This document shows, one piece after another, positions 35,316 through 43,409 of a stretch of DNA of 48,477 nt. Position 1 is the first letter of the stretch. Each line of letters opens with the position of its first letter. The stretch comes from JAJPHJ01 sp035622315 (GTDB taxonomy: Bacteria; Vulcanimicrobiota; Vulcanimicrobiia; Eremiobacterales; Eremiobacteraceae). Both the position numbers and the translations under genes were made by a program. The notes below the pieces were generated by a model, which was given only the letters and a program-made list of their open reading frames with translations, did no database searches and was not told the origin of the DNA. The stretch is taken from the NCBI GenBank assembly GCA_035622315.1, contig DASPVP010000068.1, positions 1 to 48,477 on the forward strand, written 5' to 3'.

Positions 35316-37436
35316 CTAGGTGTTGGCTTCTTCCAGCATGCCCTTGCGGGTCAGGTTGATACGCCCTTGGTTGTCGATCTCGGTGACTTTGACCGTGACC
35401 TCGTCGCCGATCTTCACCTCGTCCTCTACCCGGTTGACCCGATGCGGCGCGAGCTGGGAGATGTGCACGAGGCCTTCTTTGCCCGGCAAGATCTGGACGA
35501 AAGCGCCGAAGTTCATGATCCGCTTGACCACGCCCGTATAGACTTCCCCGACCTCGACGTCGCGCGCGATATCCTCGACCATGCGCTTGGCGCGCTCGCC
35601 GGACTCTGCGTCAGGGGACGAGATGAAGACACGGCCGTCGTTTTCGATGTCCACTTTCGCGCCCGTGTCGGCGACGATCTTGTTGATGACCTTGCCGCCT
35701 GGCCCGATGATGTCTTTGATCTTGTCGGGATGGATCTCGAGGACGAACATGCGGGGTGCGAACTTCGAGAGTCCGCGCCGAGGTGTAGCGATCGCCTGCT
35801 TCAGTTTGTCGATGATGAAGAGTCGACCGTGCCGGGCTTGCTCCATCGCGCGCCGCATGATCTCGATCGTGATGCCACGGACCTTGATGTCCATCTGCAC
35901 GGCCGTGATGCCGTCCGTCGTACCCGCGACTTTGAAATCCATCTCGCCGAGCGCGTCTTCGAGGCCCTGGATATCCGTGAGGATGCCTGGACGCCCGTCC
36001 TTGAGGATGAGCCCCATCGCCACGCCGCCGACGTGCTTCTGCAACGGCACACCCGCGTCCATGAGCGCGAGCGTCGATGCGCACACGGAACCCATCGACG
36101 AAGAACCGTTGCTTTCGAAGGTCTCCGAGACGAGTCGCAGCGTGTACGGGAACGCATCGGGAGCGGGCAACATGGGCACGAGCGCTCGCTCGGCCAAGTG
36201 CCCGTGGCCGATCTCGCGCCGCCCAGGTCCGCGCATCGGGCGCGTCTCGCCGACCGAGTACGGTGGGAAATTGTAATGGTGCATGAAACGCTTGAATGTC
36301 TGCGGGCCGAGACCGTCGATGCGCTGCTCGTCTGACAACGAGCCGAGCGTAGCCGCAGTGAAGATCTGCGTCTCGCCGCGCGTGAAAAGCCCCGAGCCAT
36401 GCGTGCGCGGCACGACAGTGGTCCGGGCGCTGATCGGGCGGATCTCGTCGAGCGCGCGACCATCAGGTCGCAACCCCTCGTCCACCACCATCGTGCGGAG
36501 CTCTTCTTCCTGACGGATCTTGACGCTCTTCTCGAAGTCGTGGTTGCGCGCATCTTCGAGCATGGGGCGAACCTCGGCCTCGAGCCTGTGGCCTGCGACC
36601 CGCTTGAGCGCTTCGTCACGGCTGATCCGGTCGAACGCGGCGTTGCGCTCGAGTTTGCGCGTCACGCGCATCGCGCGCGCGATCTCCGAGCCGAAGACCT
36701 CGTCCACGAAGTTCTGCATCGCCGTGGCCGCCAGGAAGACAGGGAATTGGCGTTTCGGCTTGCCGGCGCGTGCAGCCAGCGCTTCGATGTTCTTGAGGAT
36801 CTCCTGGATGTGGCGGTGACCGAACTCGACCGCCTCGAGGAACTGCTCCTCGGAGATCTCTTTCGCGCCGCCTTCCACCATCATCACGGCGTCGCTGGTC
36901 CCAGCCATGATCATGTCGAGGACGCTCTTCTCGAGCTCGCTCTTCGTCGGATTGATGACAGGCCGGCCGTCGACGATGCCGACGCGAACGCCGGCGATAT
37001 TATGGTCGAACGGGATGTCGGAGACGGCCAAGGCCGCTCCGGCGCCGGTCAGCGCGACGACGTCGGGATCCACCTCGGGGTCGACCGAGAGAACCGTGGC
37101 GATGATCTGGATGTCGTTGCGAAAACCATCGGGGAACAGCGGCCGGATCGGCCGGTCGATGAGCCGCGCGGTGAGCGTGGCTTTCTCTGATGGACGTCCT
37201 TCGCGTTTGATGAAGCCACCGGGGATCTTGCCGGCGGCGTACATGCGTTCTTCGTAGTCGCACGTGAGCGGGAAAAAATCGATGCCTTCTCGGGGATTGG
37301 GGCTCGCAGTGGCGGCGACGAGGACGGCTGTGTCGCCGTAGCGAGCGAGTACGGAGCCGTTGGCTTGACGGGCTAGCTCGCCTGTTTCAAGCGTGAGCTG
37401 CCGCCCGCCCAGCTCCATGCTGACGGACTCTGGCAA
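35316..37436 (-). CDS. pnp: Polyribonucleotide nucleotidyltransferase (PNPase)
   Basis: 706 residues. Start is TTG at 37434-37436: GGAGG at 37446-37450 lies nine bases upstream, whereas the next ATG is 18 bases further on and too distant. Two RNase PH domains (MELGGRQLTLETGELARQAN; RPDGRALDEIRPIS, HGSGLFTRGETQ, MGSVCASTLALMDAGVP), a KH domain with IIGPGGKVINKI, and a C-terminal S1 domain (GEVYTGVVKRIMNFGAFVQI). It degrades RNA 3' to 5' using phosphate. Downstream of rpsO, as in many bacteria. Confidence 0.96.
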   Translation of the reverse strand: MPESVSMELGGRQLTLETGELARQANGSVLARYGDTAVLVAATASPNPREGIDFFPLTCDYEERMYAAGKIPGGFIKREGRPSEKATLTARLIDRPIRPLFPDGFRNDIQIIATVLSVDPEVDPDVVALTGAGAALAVSDIPFDHNIAGVRVGIVDGRPVINPTKSELEKSVLDMIMAGTSDAVMMVEGGAKEISEEQFLEAVEFGHRHIQEILKNIEALAARAGKPKRQFPVFLAATAMQNFVDEVFGSEIARAMRVTRKLERNAAFDRISRDEALKRVAGHRLEAEVRPMLEDARNHDFEKSVKIRQEEELRTMVVDEGLRPDGRALDEIRPISARTTVVPRTHGSGLFTRGETQIFTAATLGSLSDEQRIDGLGPQTFKRFMHHYNFPPYSVGETRPMRGPGRREIGHGHLAERALVPMLPAPDAFPYTLRLVSETFESNGSSSMGSVCASTLALMDAGVPLQKHVGGVAMGLILKDGRPGILTDIQGLEDALGEMDFKVAGTTDGITAVQMDIKVRGITIEIMRRAMEQARHGRLFIIDKLKQAIATPRRGLSKFAPRMFVLEIHPDKIKDIIGPGGKVINKIVADTGAKVDIENDGRVFISSPDAESGERAKRMVEDIARDVEVGEVYTGVVKRIMNFGAFVQILPGKEGLVHISQLAPHRVNRVEDEVKIGDEVTVKVTEIDNQGRINLTRKGMLEEANT

Positions 37437-37498
37437 AGGGAGAAACCTCCTAAATTCAATCTTCTCGTTTTGTGTACGGAACGGTCTTCTAAAGCGGC

Positions 37499-37520
37499 GA
37501 GGCCGGACCTTTGCGGCCTC
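37499..37520 (-). promoter_or_regulatory. Hairpin in the rpsO-pnp intercistronic leader
   Basis: On the minus strand, arms GAGGCCG/CGGCCTC (7 bp) with an 8-base loop lie between the rpsO stop and the pnp start. No T-run follows. pnp leaders in other bacteria carry a hairpin cut by RNase III that allows PNPase autoregulation, so a similar role is possible here; this is inference from position. Confidence 0.45.
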
Positions 37521-37567
37521 GCATTAATGTAGCAATCGGGCGGCGCGTACTATCGTGGACGGTGGGC

Positions 37568-37837
37568 TTAGTGGCGCAGGCCGAGCTTTTCCACGATAGC
37601 GCGATAGCGTTCGAGGTCGGCATGCTCGAGGTACTTGAGCAGGCGACGGCGCTTGCCGACTTTGATGAGCAAGCCGCGACGGCTCGCGTGATCCTTCTTG
37701 TGGGTCTGCAGATGCTGCGTGAGGTCGTTGATCGACTCGGTGAGCAACGCGATCTGCACTTCGGCGGAACCTGTGTCGTTGTCGGTCCGCTTGAAACTAC
37801 CGATGACGGATGACTTGTGTTCTTTGGATAGCGCCAC
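37568..37837 (-). CDS. rpsO: 30S ribosomal protein S15
   Basis: 89 residues from GTG 37835-37837 (MALSKEHKSSVIGSF), the usual S15 length. ATG at 37846 would add three residues, but GGAGG is then only 2 bases away, while it is 11 bases from the GTG. Seen are NDTGSAEVQIALLTESINDL, HKKDHASRRGLLIKVGKRRR and YRAIVEKLGLRH. It binds 16S rRNA and nucleates the small-subunit platform. Likely co-transcribed with pnp from the promoter at 37905-37934. Confidence 0.95.
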   Translation of the reverse strand: MALSKEHKSSVIGSFKRTDNDTGSAEVQIALLTESINDLTQHLQTHKKDHASRRGLLIKVGKRRRLLKYLEHADLERYRAIVEKLGLRH

Positions 37838-37904
37838 GGTTTGCATCTCCTCCGTATTCGCGAACGGTCCCAGCGAGCGCCGGAACCGCCGTAGAGCGAC
37901 CTTC

Positions 37905-37934
37905 AGAATACCACAGGCTTTGCGCGCCCGTCAA
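37905..37934 (-). promoter_or_regulatory. Sigma-70-type extended -10 promoter for rpsO-pnp
   Basis: On the minus strand, TTGACG (37929-37934), an 18-base spacer, and TATTCT (37905-37910) preceded by TGG, forming an extended -10. It lies about 60 bases before the rpsO start and just downstream of the secreted-protein stop, giving rpsO its own transcription start. Confidence 0.7.
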
Positions 37935-37955
37935 ACGCGAGCGGCCTCTTCTCTC

Positions 37956-38777
37956 TCACAACGACCAGTGCGTCCCGTCCTCGTACGTCACCGATGCGAC
38001 TTCAACGGCAAAGCCCGACCCGCTCGAGAGCGCCGGATCGGACTGGCCGGATGCTTTCACCCAACAATTCGAAGGCTGCGGCGACGTGCCGCCCGAGCCG
38101 TTCCAGCCGTTCGCCGCGCTCGGATCGGGTGCGGTCACGACAGCGCCCGGAGTGAACGAGCCCACGACGATGTCAGAGCCCGCTTCGAGAACGGACCCGT
38201 TCGGGTCAAGGATCTGATACGTGAAGGTGATCGCAGCCGCCGTCTTCGTCGACGTATTCTTGAACCCGATGCAGTCCGTCAAGATCGAAGCGCCGCTGAC
38301 GGCGGCAAAACCGCCCTCGAGTTCGACACCGCTGCTTGGATCGGAAGGCGTCAAATGCAGCGCCAGTCCATGGCTGCCGGCTGTGGCGAGACCTGGCGCC
38401 GCCACTGTCTGCCCCTGCGCGCCCGCACAGCTCTTCTCATCGATGAGTTTCTGGCATTGTCCGATCTGCGCGTCGCTCGCCCCGACCGCGTAGAGTTTGT
38501 CGCGTCCGCCGTGGTTGAGCCACGTGAAGAGCGCGTCGCGCTCGGCCGGCGCGAGTTGCAAAGATTCGGTCTGCACGCGATCGAGATCCGTGAGCTCCAC
38601 GTCGGGTGCTTGGGGGTTGGAAGCGCTCGCCCAGTAGGAGATGGCGATCAACGAGGCATCATCGAAATGCGAGATCGTCGTGAGGATCTCGACAAGCTTC
38701 GCACTCGGCTGCGCTGCAGCGCCGAGCAAGGCGACGGTCGCGAGCAACGCTGCTGCTTGCCTCATCCAAGAGAACAC
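37956..38777 (-). CDS. Secreted protein of unknown function
   Basis: 273 residues from ATG 38777 (a second Met four codons in is an alternative). An N-terminal signal peptide (RQAAALLATVALLGAAAQ) is clear. The rest is polar, Ser/Gly/Thr-rich, with scattered Cys (QIGQCQKLIDEKSCAG, LTDCIGFKNTS, NCWVKASG) that could form disulfides, and a C-terminal beta-rich part (AAAITFTYQILDPNGSVLEA). I do not recognise the family. It is flanked by the GGGCGATC hairpin upstream and the rpsO promoter downstream. Confidence 0.7.
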   Translation of the reverse strand: MFSWMRQAAALLATVALLGAAAQPSAKLVEILTTISHFDDASLIAISYWASASNPQAPDVELTDLDRVQTESLQLAPAERDALFTWLNHGGRDKLYAVGASDAQIGQCQKLIDEKSCAGAQGQTVAAPGLATAGSHGLALHLTPSDPSSGVELEGGFAAVSGASILTDCIGFKNTSTKTAAAITFTYQILDPNGSVLEAGSDIVVGSFTPGAVVTAPDPSAANGWNGSGGTSPQPSNCWVKASGQSDPALSSGSGFAVEVASVTYEDGTHWSL

Positions 38778-38823
38778 GTTTGGGGAAGTACGATGCGTCA
38801 GCGATGAGCTCCGGCAAAAAAGA

Positions 38824-38843
38824 GGGCGATCTTTCGATCGCCC
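38824..38843. terminator. GGGCGATC hairpin, terminator of the LysM gene
   Basis: Arms GGGCGATC/GATCGCCC (8 bp), loop TTTC. On the minus strand it is followed by TCTTTTTTGCC, a good U-tract, 45 bases after the LysM gene's stop; on the plus strand by TTTTCTTT. Its arms share GGGCGAT with the hairpins at 35239 and 35283. Confidence 0.75.
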
Positions 38844-38888
38844 TTTTCTTTCGCGGCTTCGCTCGTAGCCGATGGCGGCGTGAAGAGC

Positions 38889-39188
38889 TTAGCGATTCTC
38901 CGGTAAGAGCAGCACGCTGCCTGGCTGGAGCTTCGCGCCGGGTTGCAAATGATTGAGCTGCGAGACTTGATAGACAGCCTCGCCGAGGTCGTCAGCCGAT
39001 GCAGACCGCCGCGCGACGAGACTCCAGACCGTATCTCCGGATCGCACGACGACCCGATCGTAACGCACCGGCGTCGACGTGAAAACCTTCGAACCCCAGA
39101 GCGCCGGCAGGGAGAACAAAAGGACGAGGGAGAGGACTTGAATCAGGGGAATCAGGCTTGCGCCCGGTCCGCCACGGCCGCGGTGCAT
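38889..39188 (-). CDS. YneA-like LysM membrane protein (probable SOS cell-division inhibitor)
   Basis: 99 residues from ATG 39186-39188, chosen because GGAGG lies ten bases upstream; TTG 39212 is less likely. One membrane helix (IPLIQVLSLVLLFSLPALW) is followed by a LysM domain (VVVRSGDTVWSLVARRS ... LQPGSVLLLPE). The size, one helix plus LysM, and divergence from lexA with an SOS box over the promoter match Bacillus YneA and Corynebacterium DivS logic: a DNA-damage-induced suppressor of septation. Function is inferred from plan and position. Confidence 0.75.
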   Translation of the reverse strand: MHRGRGGPGASLIPLIQVLSLVLLFSLPALWGSKVFTSTPVRYDRVVVRSGDTVWSLVARRSASADDLGEAVYQVSQLNHLQPGAKLQPGSVLLLPENR

Positions 39189-39213
39189 GAACTTTCCACC
39201 TCCAGTGGTCAAT

Positions 39214-39227
39214 CGAACATACGTTTG
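39214..39227. promoter_or_regulatory. LexA (SOS) box 1, next to the YneA-like gene
   Basis: CGAACATACGTTTG matches the Gram-positive SOS consensus CGAACRNRYGTTYC at 13 of 14 positions (last C is G). It lies just downstream of the -10 of the minus-strand promoter (39237-39242) and about 25 bases before the LysM gene's ATG, where bound LexA would block transcription. Confidence 0.85.
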
Positions 39228-39236
39228 ATTGGCTAA

Positions 39237-39266
39237 ATTCTACCCACACCGGCGGTGGACTGTCAA
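39237..39266 (-). promoter_or_regulatory. Promoter of the YneA-like gene
   Basis: On the minus strand, TTGACA (39261-39266), an 18-base spacer and TAGAAT (39237-39242). SOS box 1 follows directly downstream and SOS box 2 lies just upstream, so this promoter is likely LexA-repressed. Confidence 0.75.
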
Positions 39267-39273
39267 GGACTTT

Positions 39274-39287
39274 CGAACAAGCGTTTG
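39274..39287. promoter_or_regulatory. LexA (SOS) box 2, overlapping the lexA -35
   Basis: CGAACAAGCGTTTG, 13 of 14 match to CGAACRNRYGTTYC. Its right end overlaps the lexA -35 (TTGCAT, 39285-39290), the arrangement expected for LexA autoregulation. Confidence 0.85.
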
Positions 39288-39313
39288 CATTCGGGACGGA
39301 CCTGTGCTAAGAT
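39285..39313 (+). promoter_or_regulatory. Promoter of lexA
   Basis: TTGCAT (39285-39290), a 17-base spacer, TAAGAT (39308-39313). The transcript would have a leader of about 75 bases before the lexA ATG. Confidence 0.75.
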
Positions 39314-39393
39314 GGTGGGGCGCACGGGTTAGCATGACCGGTGGGCGGTAGCGTCTCTTTCGCTCCCGCGCCCCGAGAGAACGGAAGGGCGGC

Positions 39394-40008
39394 ATGGCAC
39401 AAGTGGACCGCAAGATGACGGCTCGTCAGCAAGCCATTTTGGACGTGATTCGCAGCTTTAGCCGCGAGCACGGGTACCCGCCCTCGGTTCGCGAGATCGG
39501 CGAACGCGTCGGACTCTCATCGAGCTCCACTGTGCAATGCCATCTGAGGACCCTCGAGAAGAAGGGCCTCATCCGCCGGGATCCCACAAAACCCCGCGCT
39601 CTTGTCACCGGGTCTTCGAGCGCCCGCGACGTCGTATCGCTCCCCGTCGTCGGCCGCGTGGCCGCCGGCGCACCCGCAAGCGCCGAGCAGAACATCGAAG
39701 AAGAGTTCACCCTGCCGTCCAGCTTCGTCAAGCGGGCGGATTCTTTTATCCTTCGCGTCAAGGGCGACTCGATGGTGGACGCCGCCATTCTCGATGGCGA
39801 CCTCATCGTGGTCACGCCGCAGAACGTCGCGAGCAACGGCGAGATCGTCGTCGCGCAGACCGAGGACGATACCGAAGCCACCGTCAAGCGCTTCTACAAG
39901 GAAGACAACCGGATCCGGCTCCAACCCGAGAACAAGTTCATGGAGCCTATCTACGTCGACCGAGCCACGATCGTGGGCAAGGTCTCGGCGGTCATCCGCA
40001 AGCTCTAA
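39394..40008 (+). CDS. lexA: SOS repressor LexA
   Basis: 204 residues. N-terminal winged helix (MTARQQAILDVIRSFSREHG, GYPPSVREIGERVGLSSSST), then a self-cleaving peptidase domain: cleavage site Ala91-Gly92 in GRVAAGAPA, Ser126 in KGDSMVDAAI and Lys165 in EATVKRFYKE. RecA-stimulated autocleavage lifts repression after DNA damage. Two SOS boxes in the shared upstream region show autoregulation and control of the divergent LysM gene. Confidence 0.97.
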   Translation: MAQVDRKMTARQQAILDVIRSFSREHGYPPSVREIGERVGLSSSSTVQCHLRTLEKKGLIRRDPTKPRALVTGSSSARDVVSLPVVGRVAAGAPASAEQNIEEEFTLPSSFVKRADSFILRVKGDSMVDAAILDGDLIVVTPQNVASNGEIVVAQTEDDTEATVKRFYKEDNRIRLQPENKFMEPIYVDRATIVGKVSAVIRKL

Positions 40009-40073
40009 CCGGCATCTCTCGCAGCAGCCGCGCGGACGGACTCGAACATCCGGCCGCCGAATCTTCGCTGCCA

Positions 40074-40817
40074 ATGAAGCCACGCATCGCCATCACTGCC
40101 GACGCGGAGCGGCTGAACGAGCCGAACTACCTCGCCGCGTACAAGCGCGCCATCGAAAAAGCAGGCGCGGAGCCCGTGCTGCTGGCCGATGGCGGTGAGG
40201 ACGTCGCGGCGGCGCTCGCGCCTTTCGACGGCTTGCTCCTGCCCGGTGGCGCCGACGTGGACCCGGCGGAATATGGCGGCCGGGAGCACCCGACGCTCTC
40301 GAAAGCGCCGGAGCGTTACGACCATCTGGAACTCTCCGCCGCCCGCACGGCGCTGAGAAACGGGCTCCCAACCTTAGGGATCTGCCGCGGCGTCCAGGTC
40401 ATGAATGTCGCACTCGGCGGCACTCTGTATGAAGACGTTCCCGAACAGTATGAAGCGTCCAGCGGTCAGCTTTTGCAGCATCGCCAGACTCCGCCGCATC
40501 CGCGCCACGAGGCCACGCATCCGGTCGATATCGTTGATGGAAGCCTGCTCGCGAGCGTGATCGGCAGCCGGATGACCCCGACAAATTCGATGCACCATCA
40601 AGCGCTGCGCCGCGTTGCTCATGACCTGGTGGTGGTCGGCAAGACCAGAGACGGCGTCATCGAGGCGGTCGAAGCACGCTCAAATCATCCTTTCTTCGTG
40701 GGCGTGCAATGGCACCCCGAAGAGATGGTGGAGGTCGACGGTCCTAGCCGCTCGCTCTTCACGGGGTTCGTGGCGAGCGCCGCCAAGCGGGCGCAGACCC
40801 GCGCCTCGGCCGTCTAG
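40074..40817 (+). CDS. Gamma-glutamyl-gamma-aminobutyrate hydrolase family protein (peptidase C26, PuuD-like)
   Basis: 247 residues from ATG 40074; the longer frame to 39537 is a shadow of lexA. Class I glutamine-amidotransferase fold: PFDGLLLPGGADVDPAEYGG, the nucleophile Cys in TLGICRGVQVMNVALGG, and the HPEE site in FVGVQWHPEEMVE. Members hydrolyse gamma-glutamyl amides such as gamma-Glu-GABA in putrescine breakdown. No other Puu genes are nearby, so the substrate is uncertain. 65 bases after lexA. Confidence 0.85.
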   Translation: MKPRIAITADAERLNEPNYLAAYKRAIEKAGAEPVLLADGGEDVAAALAPFDGLLLPGGADVDPAEYGGREHPTLSKAPERYDHLELSAARTALRNGLPTLGICRGVQVMNVALGGTLYEDVPEQYEASSGQLLQHRQTPPHPRHEATHPVDIVDGSLLASVIGSRMTPTNSMHHQALRRVAHDLVVVGKTRDGVIEAVEARSNHPFFVGVQWHPEEMVEVDGPSRSLFTGFVASAAKRAQTRASAV

Positions 40818-40821
40818 GCCC

Positions 40822-42120
40822 TTGGCCACGGACGGAGCCCCGGCACCCGCCACGGGCGGATTATCACGCGCGCTTGCGGTTTTGGAGCTACGCGTCTTTC
40901 CTGTATTGCGCCGCTGGGCGGACGAGGCGCACCTCATCGCGATCCGCGACGCAGTGCAAGTGGCGTTCTACGCTTTTGGCGCGTGGACGGTCATCGCGTT
41001 TTTCTTATTGCCTCCCGGGCCGCTGCTCGATCGTTTCTTCCAGGCCTATCACATCGGCTTCGGCTTCATGGGCCTCGCGCTCGCAGCCGTGCTCCCCGAC
41101 CGGCTGGCGGTGCGTTTTGGGTTCAACCGGGTGGCGGGCATCGCGGTTGGGCTCGCCTCGTTCTTGCTCTCCCTGCCGCAGAACGCGCTGCATCTGAATT
41201 TCGAAGATTTCTTGGGGCAGATCTCGGCGACGAGCCTCTTTCTCGCGCTCATCGTGGGCCTGGTCTCGGGAGAGGTGATGCGCCAGGCGAAGATGCGCAT
41301 ACGCAACGAGGTGACGGCGATCGTGGTGGGCGCCGTCGTGTCGATCGCGACCTTCGGCGGACTCGCCCTCTTGCACGTGAACGTCGCCGACTGGCTGATA
41401 CGGATCGTCGGTCCGCTGGTCTCCGTCGGCGACACGCTTCCCGCGCTGCTCATCGTCGTCTTCTTGCAGACGCTGCTGTGGACCGCGGGGATCCACGGGC
41501 CTGCGTTCTTGGCGGCCGTCACCACCCCCGTGTACCTGCGCGCCCTCGATGAGAACGCGCAGGCGTTGCTGCACCACCAGCACCCACCCTACGTGGTCAC
41601 GATGATGATCTTCACCTTTATCTATCCGGGTGGCTCGGGCGCGACCTTACCGCTCGCCTTCTTGCTACTGCGCTCCCGAGTACAGCGTTTGCGCAACCTC
41701 GCGATCGCATCATTCGTCCCGAGCATCTGCAACATCAACGAACCTCTGATCTTCGGCATCCCGATCGTCATGAATCCAGGGCTCGCGATCCCCTTCATCA
41801 TCATACCGATGATCTTGGCGGCGATCACTTACGTGGTGCAGACATATGCGCTCGTCGAGCCCACGTCCGTCTGGCTGCCCGGCGCCTTTCCGTCGGTGAT
41901 CGCGGCGTGGATGACCACGAAGGGCGACTGGCGTTCGCTCGTGCTCATCGCGCTCAACATCGCGGTGGCTTTCGTGCTCTGGATCCCGTTTTTCGCCGCG
42001 TTCGAGCGTGCCATCCAGAGCCGTCCGCAGGACGAAGAAGAGCTCGTGAAGGCCGCTGAGGCCATTCGCGAGCACGAGCGTGCGGAGCACGCGGGCGTCG
42101 GCAACTGGCCGGCTCCATGA
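40822..42120 (+). CDS. PTS EIIC-type sugar permease (cellobiose/lactose class), orphan
   Basis: About 432 residues; TTG 40822, 4 bases after the preceding stop, is the likely start though later ones are possible. The RVFPVLRRWADEAHLIAIRD opening and the FVPSICNINEPLIFGIPIVM and NPGLAIPFIIIPMILAAITY blocks are signatures of the lactose/cellobiose EIIC family, with about ten hydrophobic segments. EIIC normally needs EIIA, EIIB, HPr and EI; none are here. It overlaps the YnbB-like gene by 4 bases. Transport of a non-sugar or phosphorylation-independent transport is conceivable. Confidence 0.85.
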   Translation: MATDGAPAPATGGLSRALAVLELRVFPVLRRWADEAHLIAIRDAVQVAFYAFGAWTVIAFFLLPPGPLLDRFFQAYHIGFGFMGLALAAVLPDRLAVRFGFNRVAGIAVGLASFLLSLPQNALHLNFEDFLGQISATSLFLALIVGLVSGEVMRQAKMRIRNEVTAIVVGAVVSIATFGGLALLHVNVADWLIRIVGPLVSVGDTLPALLIVVFLQTLLWTAGIHGPAFLAAVTTPVYLRALDENAQALLHHQHPPYVVTMMIFTFIYPGGSGATLPLAFLLLRSRVQRLRNLAIASFVPSICNINEPLIFGIPIVMNPGLAIPFIIIPMILAAITYVVQTYALVEPTSVWLPGAFPSVIAAWMTTKGDWRSLVLIALNIAVAFVLWIPFFAAFERAIQSRPQDEEELVKAAEAIREHERAEHAGVGNWPAP

Positions 42121-43370
42121 CGAAGGAGCTCCGGCGCGCGTTCGAGCCGTTCGGTTTCCCTTCGCGCCTCCTCGATGTGGCGGAAGCTTCTTTCGAGGAG
42201 GTCCAGCCCGCATGGCTCGAGCGCGATCGCACAGCGACGATCGTGGGTGCGAAAGTGATCAATTGCTTTCAAACTGCGGGTCTGCACGAGGGGCATCTCG
42301 CCGGATCGACGGGCTACGGATACCACGATCTCGGGCGTGAGACGTACGAGGCGCTCCTGGCTCGCACGCTCGACGCACAAGCGGCGATCGCCCGCATCCA
42401 GCTCGCGAGCGGCACGCACGCGATCGTCGCTTCGGTCAATGCGCTGCTCGGCCCGACGGGCACTCTGGTCTCTGCCACGGGTCAACCGTACGATACGTTG
42501 CGGGTCGCGCTTACCGTGCCGCTCGAACGAGCGCGAGGTAACCGGTACCTCGAGGTGGCCTTCTCGCCGGATGGCTCGCTCGATATCCCCGGCCTTCGTA
42601 GCGCACTCGGCGCGGCACCCGACGTCGTCTTCGTGCAACGCTCGCGCGGTTACGCGGCGCGACACGCTCTTTCGATCGCCGAGATCGCCGAGATTGTGCG
42701 CGTCGTACGCGAGCAAAGCCCAAGCTCAGTCGTGCTCGTCGACAACTGCTACGGCGAGTTCGTCGAACCGCTCGAGCCGAGCGCGGTGGATGCAGACGTC
42801 GTGATCGGTTCGCTTATCAAAAATCCGGGGGGCGGCCTCGCTCCAGCCGGCGCGTATGTCGCGGGTAAATCGGAGATCGTCGAGCGGATCGCAGGAAGCA
42901 TCTTCTCCGTCGGACTTGCGCGCAAGGTTGGCCCTACGCTCGACGCGACTCGCTGGCTCTTCGCAGGCTTGCACCGCGCGCCCAAGGTGGTCGCCGAGTC
43001 GTTGAAGATCCTCGACTTCGCCGCAGCGCTTTTCACGCGTCTCGGCTATCCGGTCGATCCCAAGGCCGGAGCGAAGCGCCACGACACTATCCAAGCGATC
43101 AGATTAGGCGATGCTGTTGCCTTGCAGCGTTTCACCGAGGGCCTGCAGCGGATGCTGCCGATCAACTCGCGCGCCCGACCAGAGCCGGGCCCTGTGCCCG
43201 GCTACGACGATCCCGTGATCATGGGAATGGGTTCGTTCATCGCGGGCTCTACGATGGAACTCTCCTGCGACGCGCCGCTGCGCCCCCCGTTCGAGGTGTA
43301 CCTCCAAGGTGGGATGGACGTCACCCACGGCATGATCGGTGTGCTTTCGGCAGCCCAAGCTCTTATATGA
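42117..43370 (+). CDS. YnbB-like PLP-dependent enzyme (methionine gamma-lyase / aluminium-resistance family)
   Basis: 417 residues from ATG 42117. Fold type I PLP enzyme. Seen are GYGYHDLGRETYEALLARTL, IQLASGTHAIVASVNALLGP, VDNCYGEFVEPLEPSAVDAD, the probable PLP lysine in VIGSLIKNPGGGLAPAGAYV, and a family-specific end GMGSFIAGSTMELSCDAPLR then YLQGGMDVTHG. The biochemical role is not settled. In Firmicutes ynbB also lies in the lexA/glnR neighbourhood, so the position here may reflect old synteny. Confidence 0.88.
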   Translation: MTKELRRAFEPFGFPSRLLDVAEASFEEVQPAWLERDRTATIVGAKVINCFQTAGLHEGHLAGSTGYGYHDLGRETYEALLARTLDAQAAIARIQLASGTHAIVASVNALLGPTGTLVSATGQPYDTLRVALTVPLERARGNRYLEVAFSPDGSLDIPGLRSALGAAPDVVFVQRSRGYAARHALSIAEIAEIVRVVREQSPSSVVLVDNCYGEFVEPLEPSAVDADVVIGSLIKNPGGGLAPAGAYVAGKSEIVERIAGSIFSVGLARKVGPTLDATRWLFAGLHRAPKVVAESLKILDFAAALFTRLGYPVDPKAGAKRHDTIQAIRLGDAVALQRFTEGLQRMLPINSRARPEPGPVPGYDDPVIMGMGSFIAGSTMELSCDAPLRPPFEVYLQGGMDVTHGMIGVLSAAQALI

Positions 43371-43409
43371 GAAGGCGGGTTCCCTCGGCGCGAGAATACT
43401 AGGCCACAC

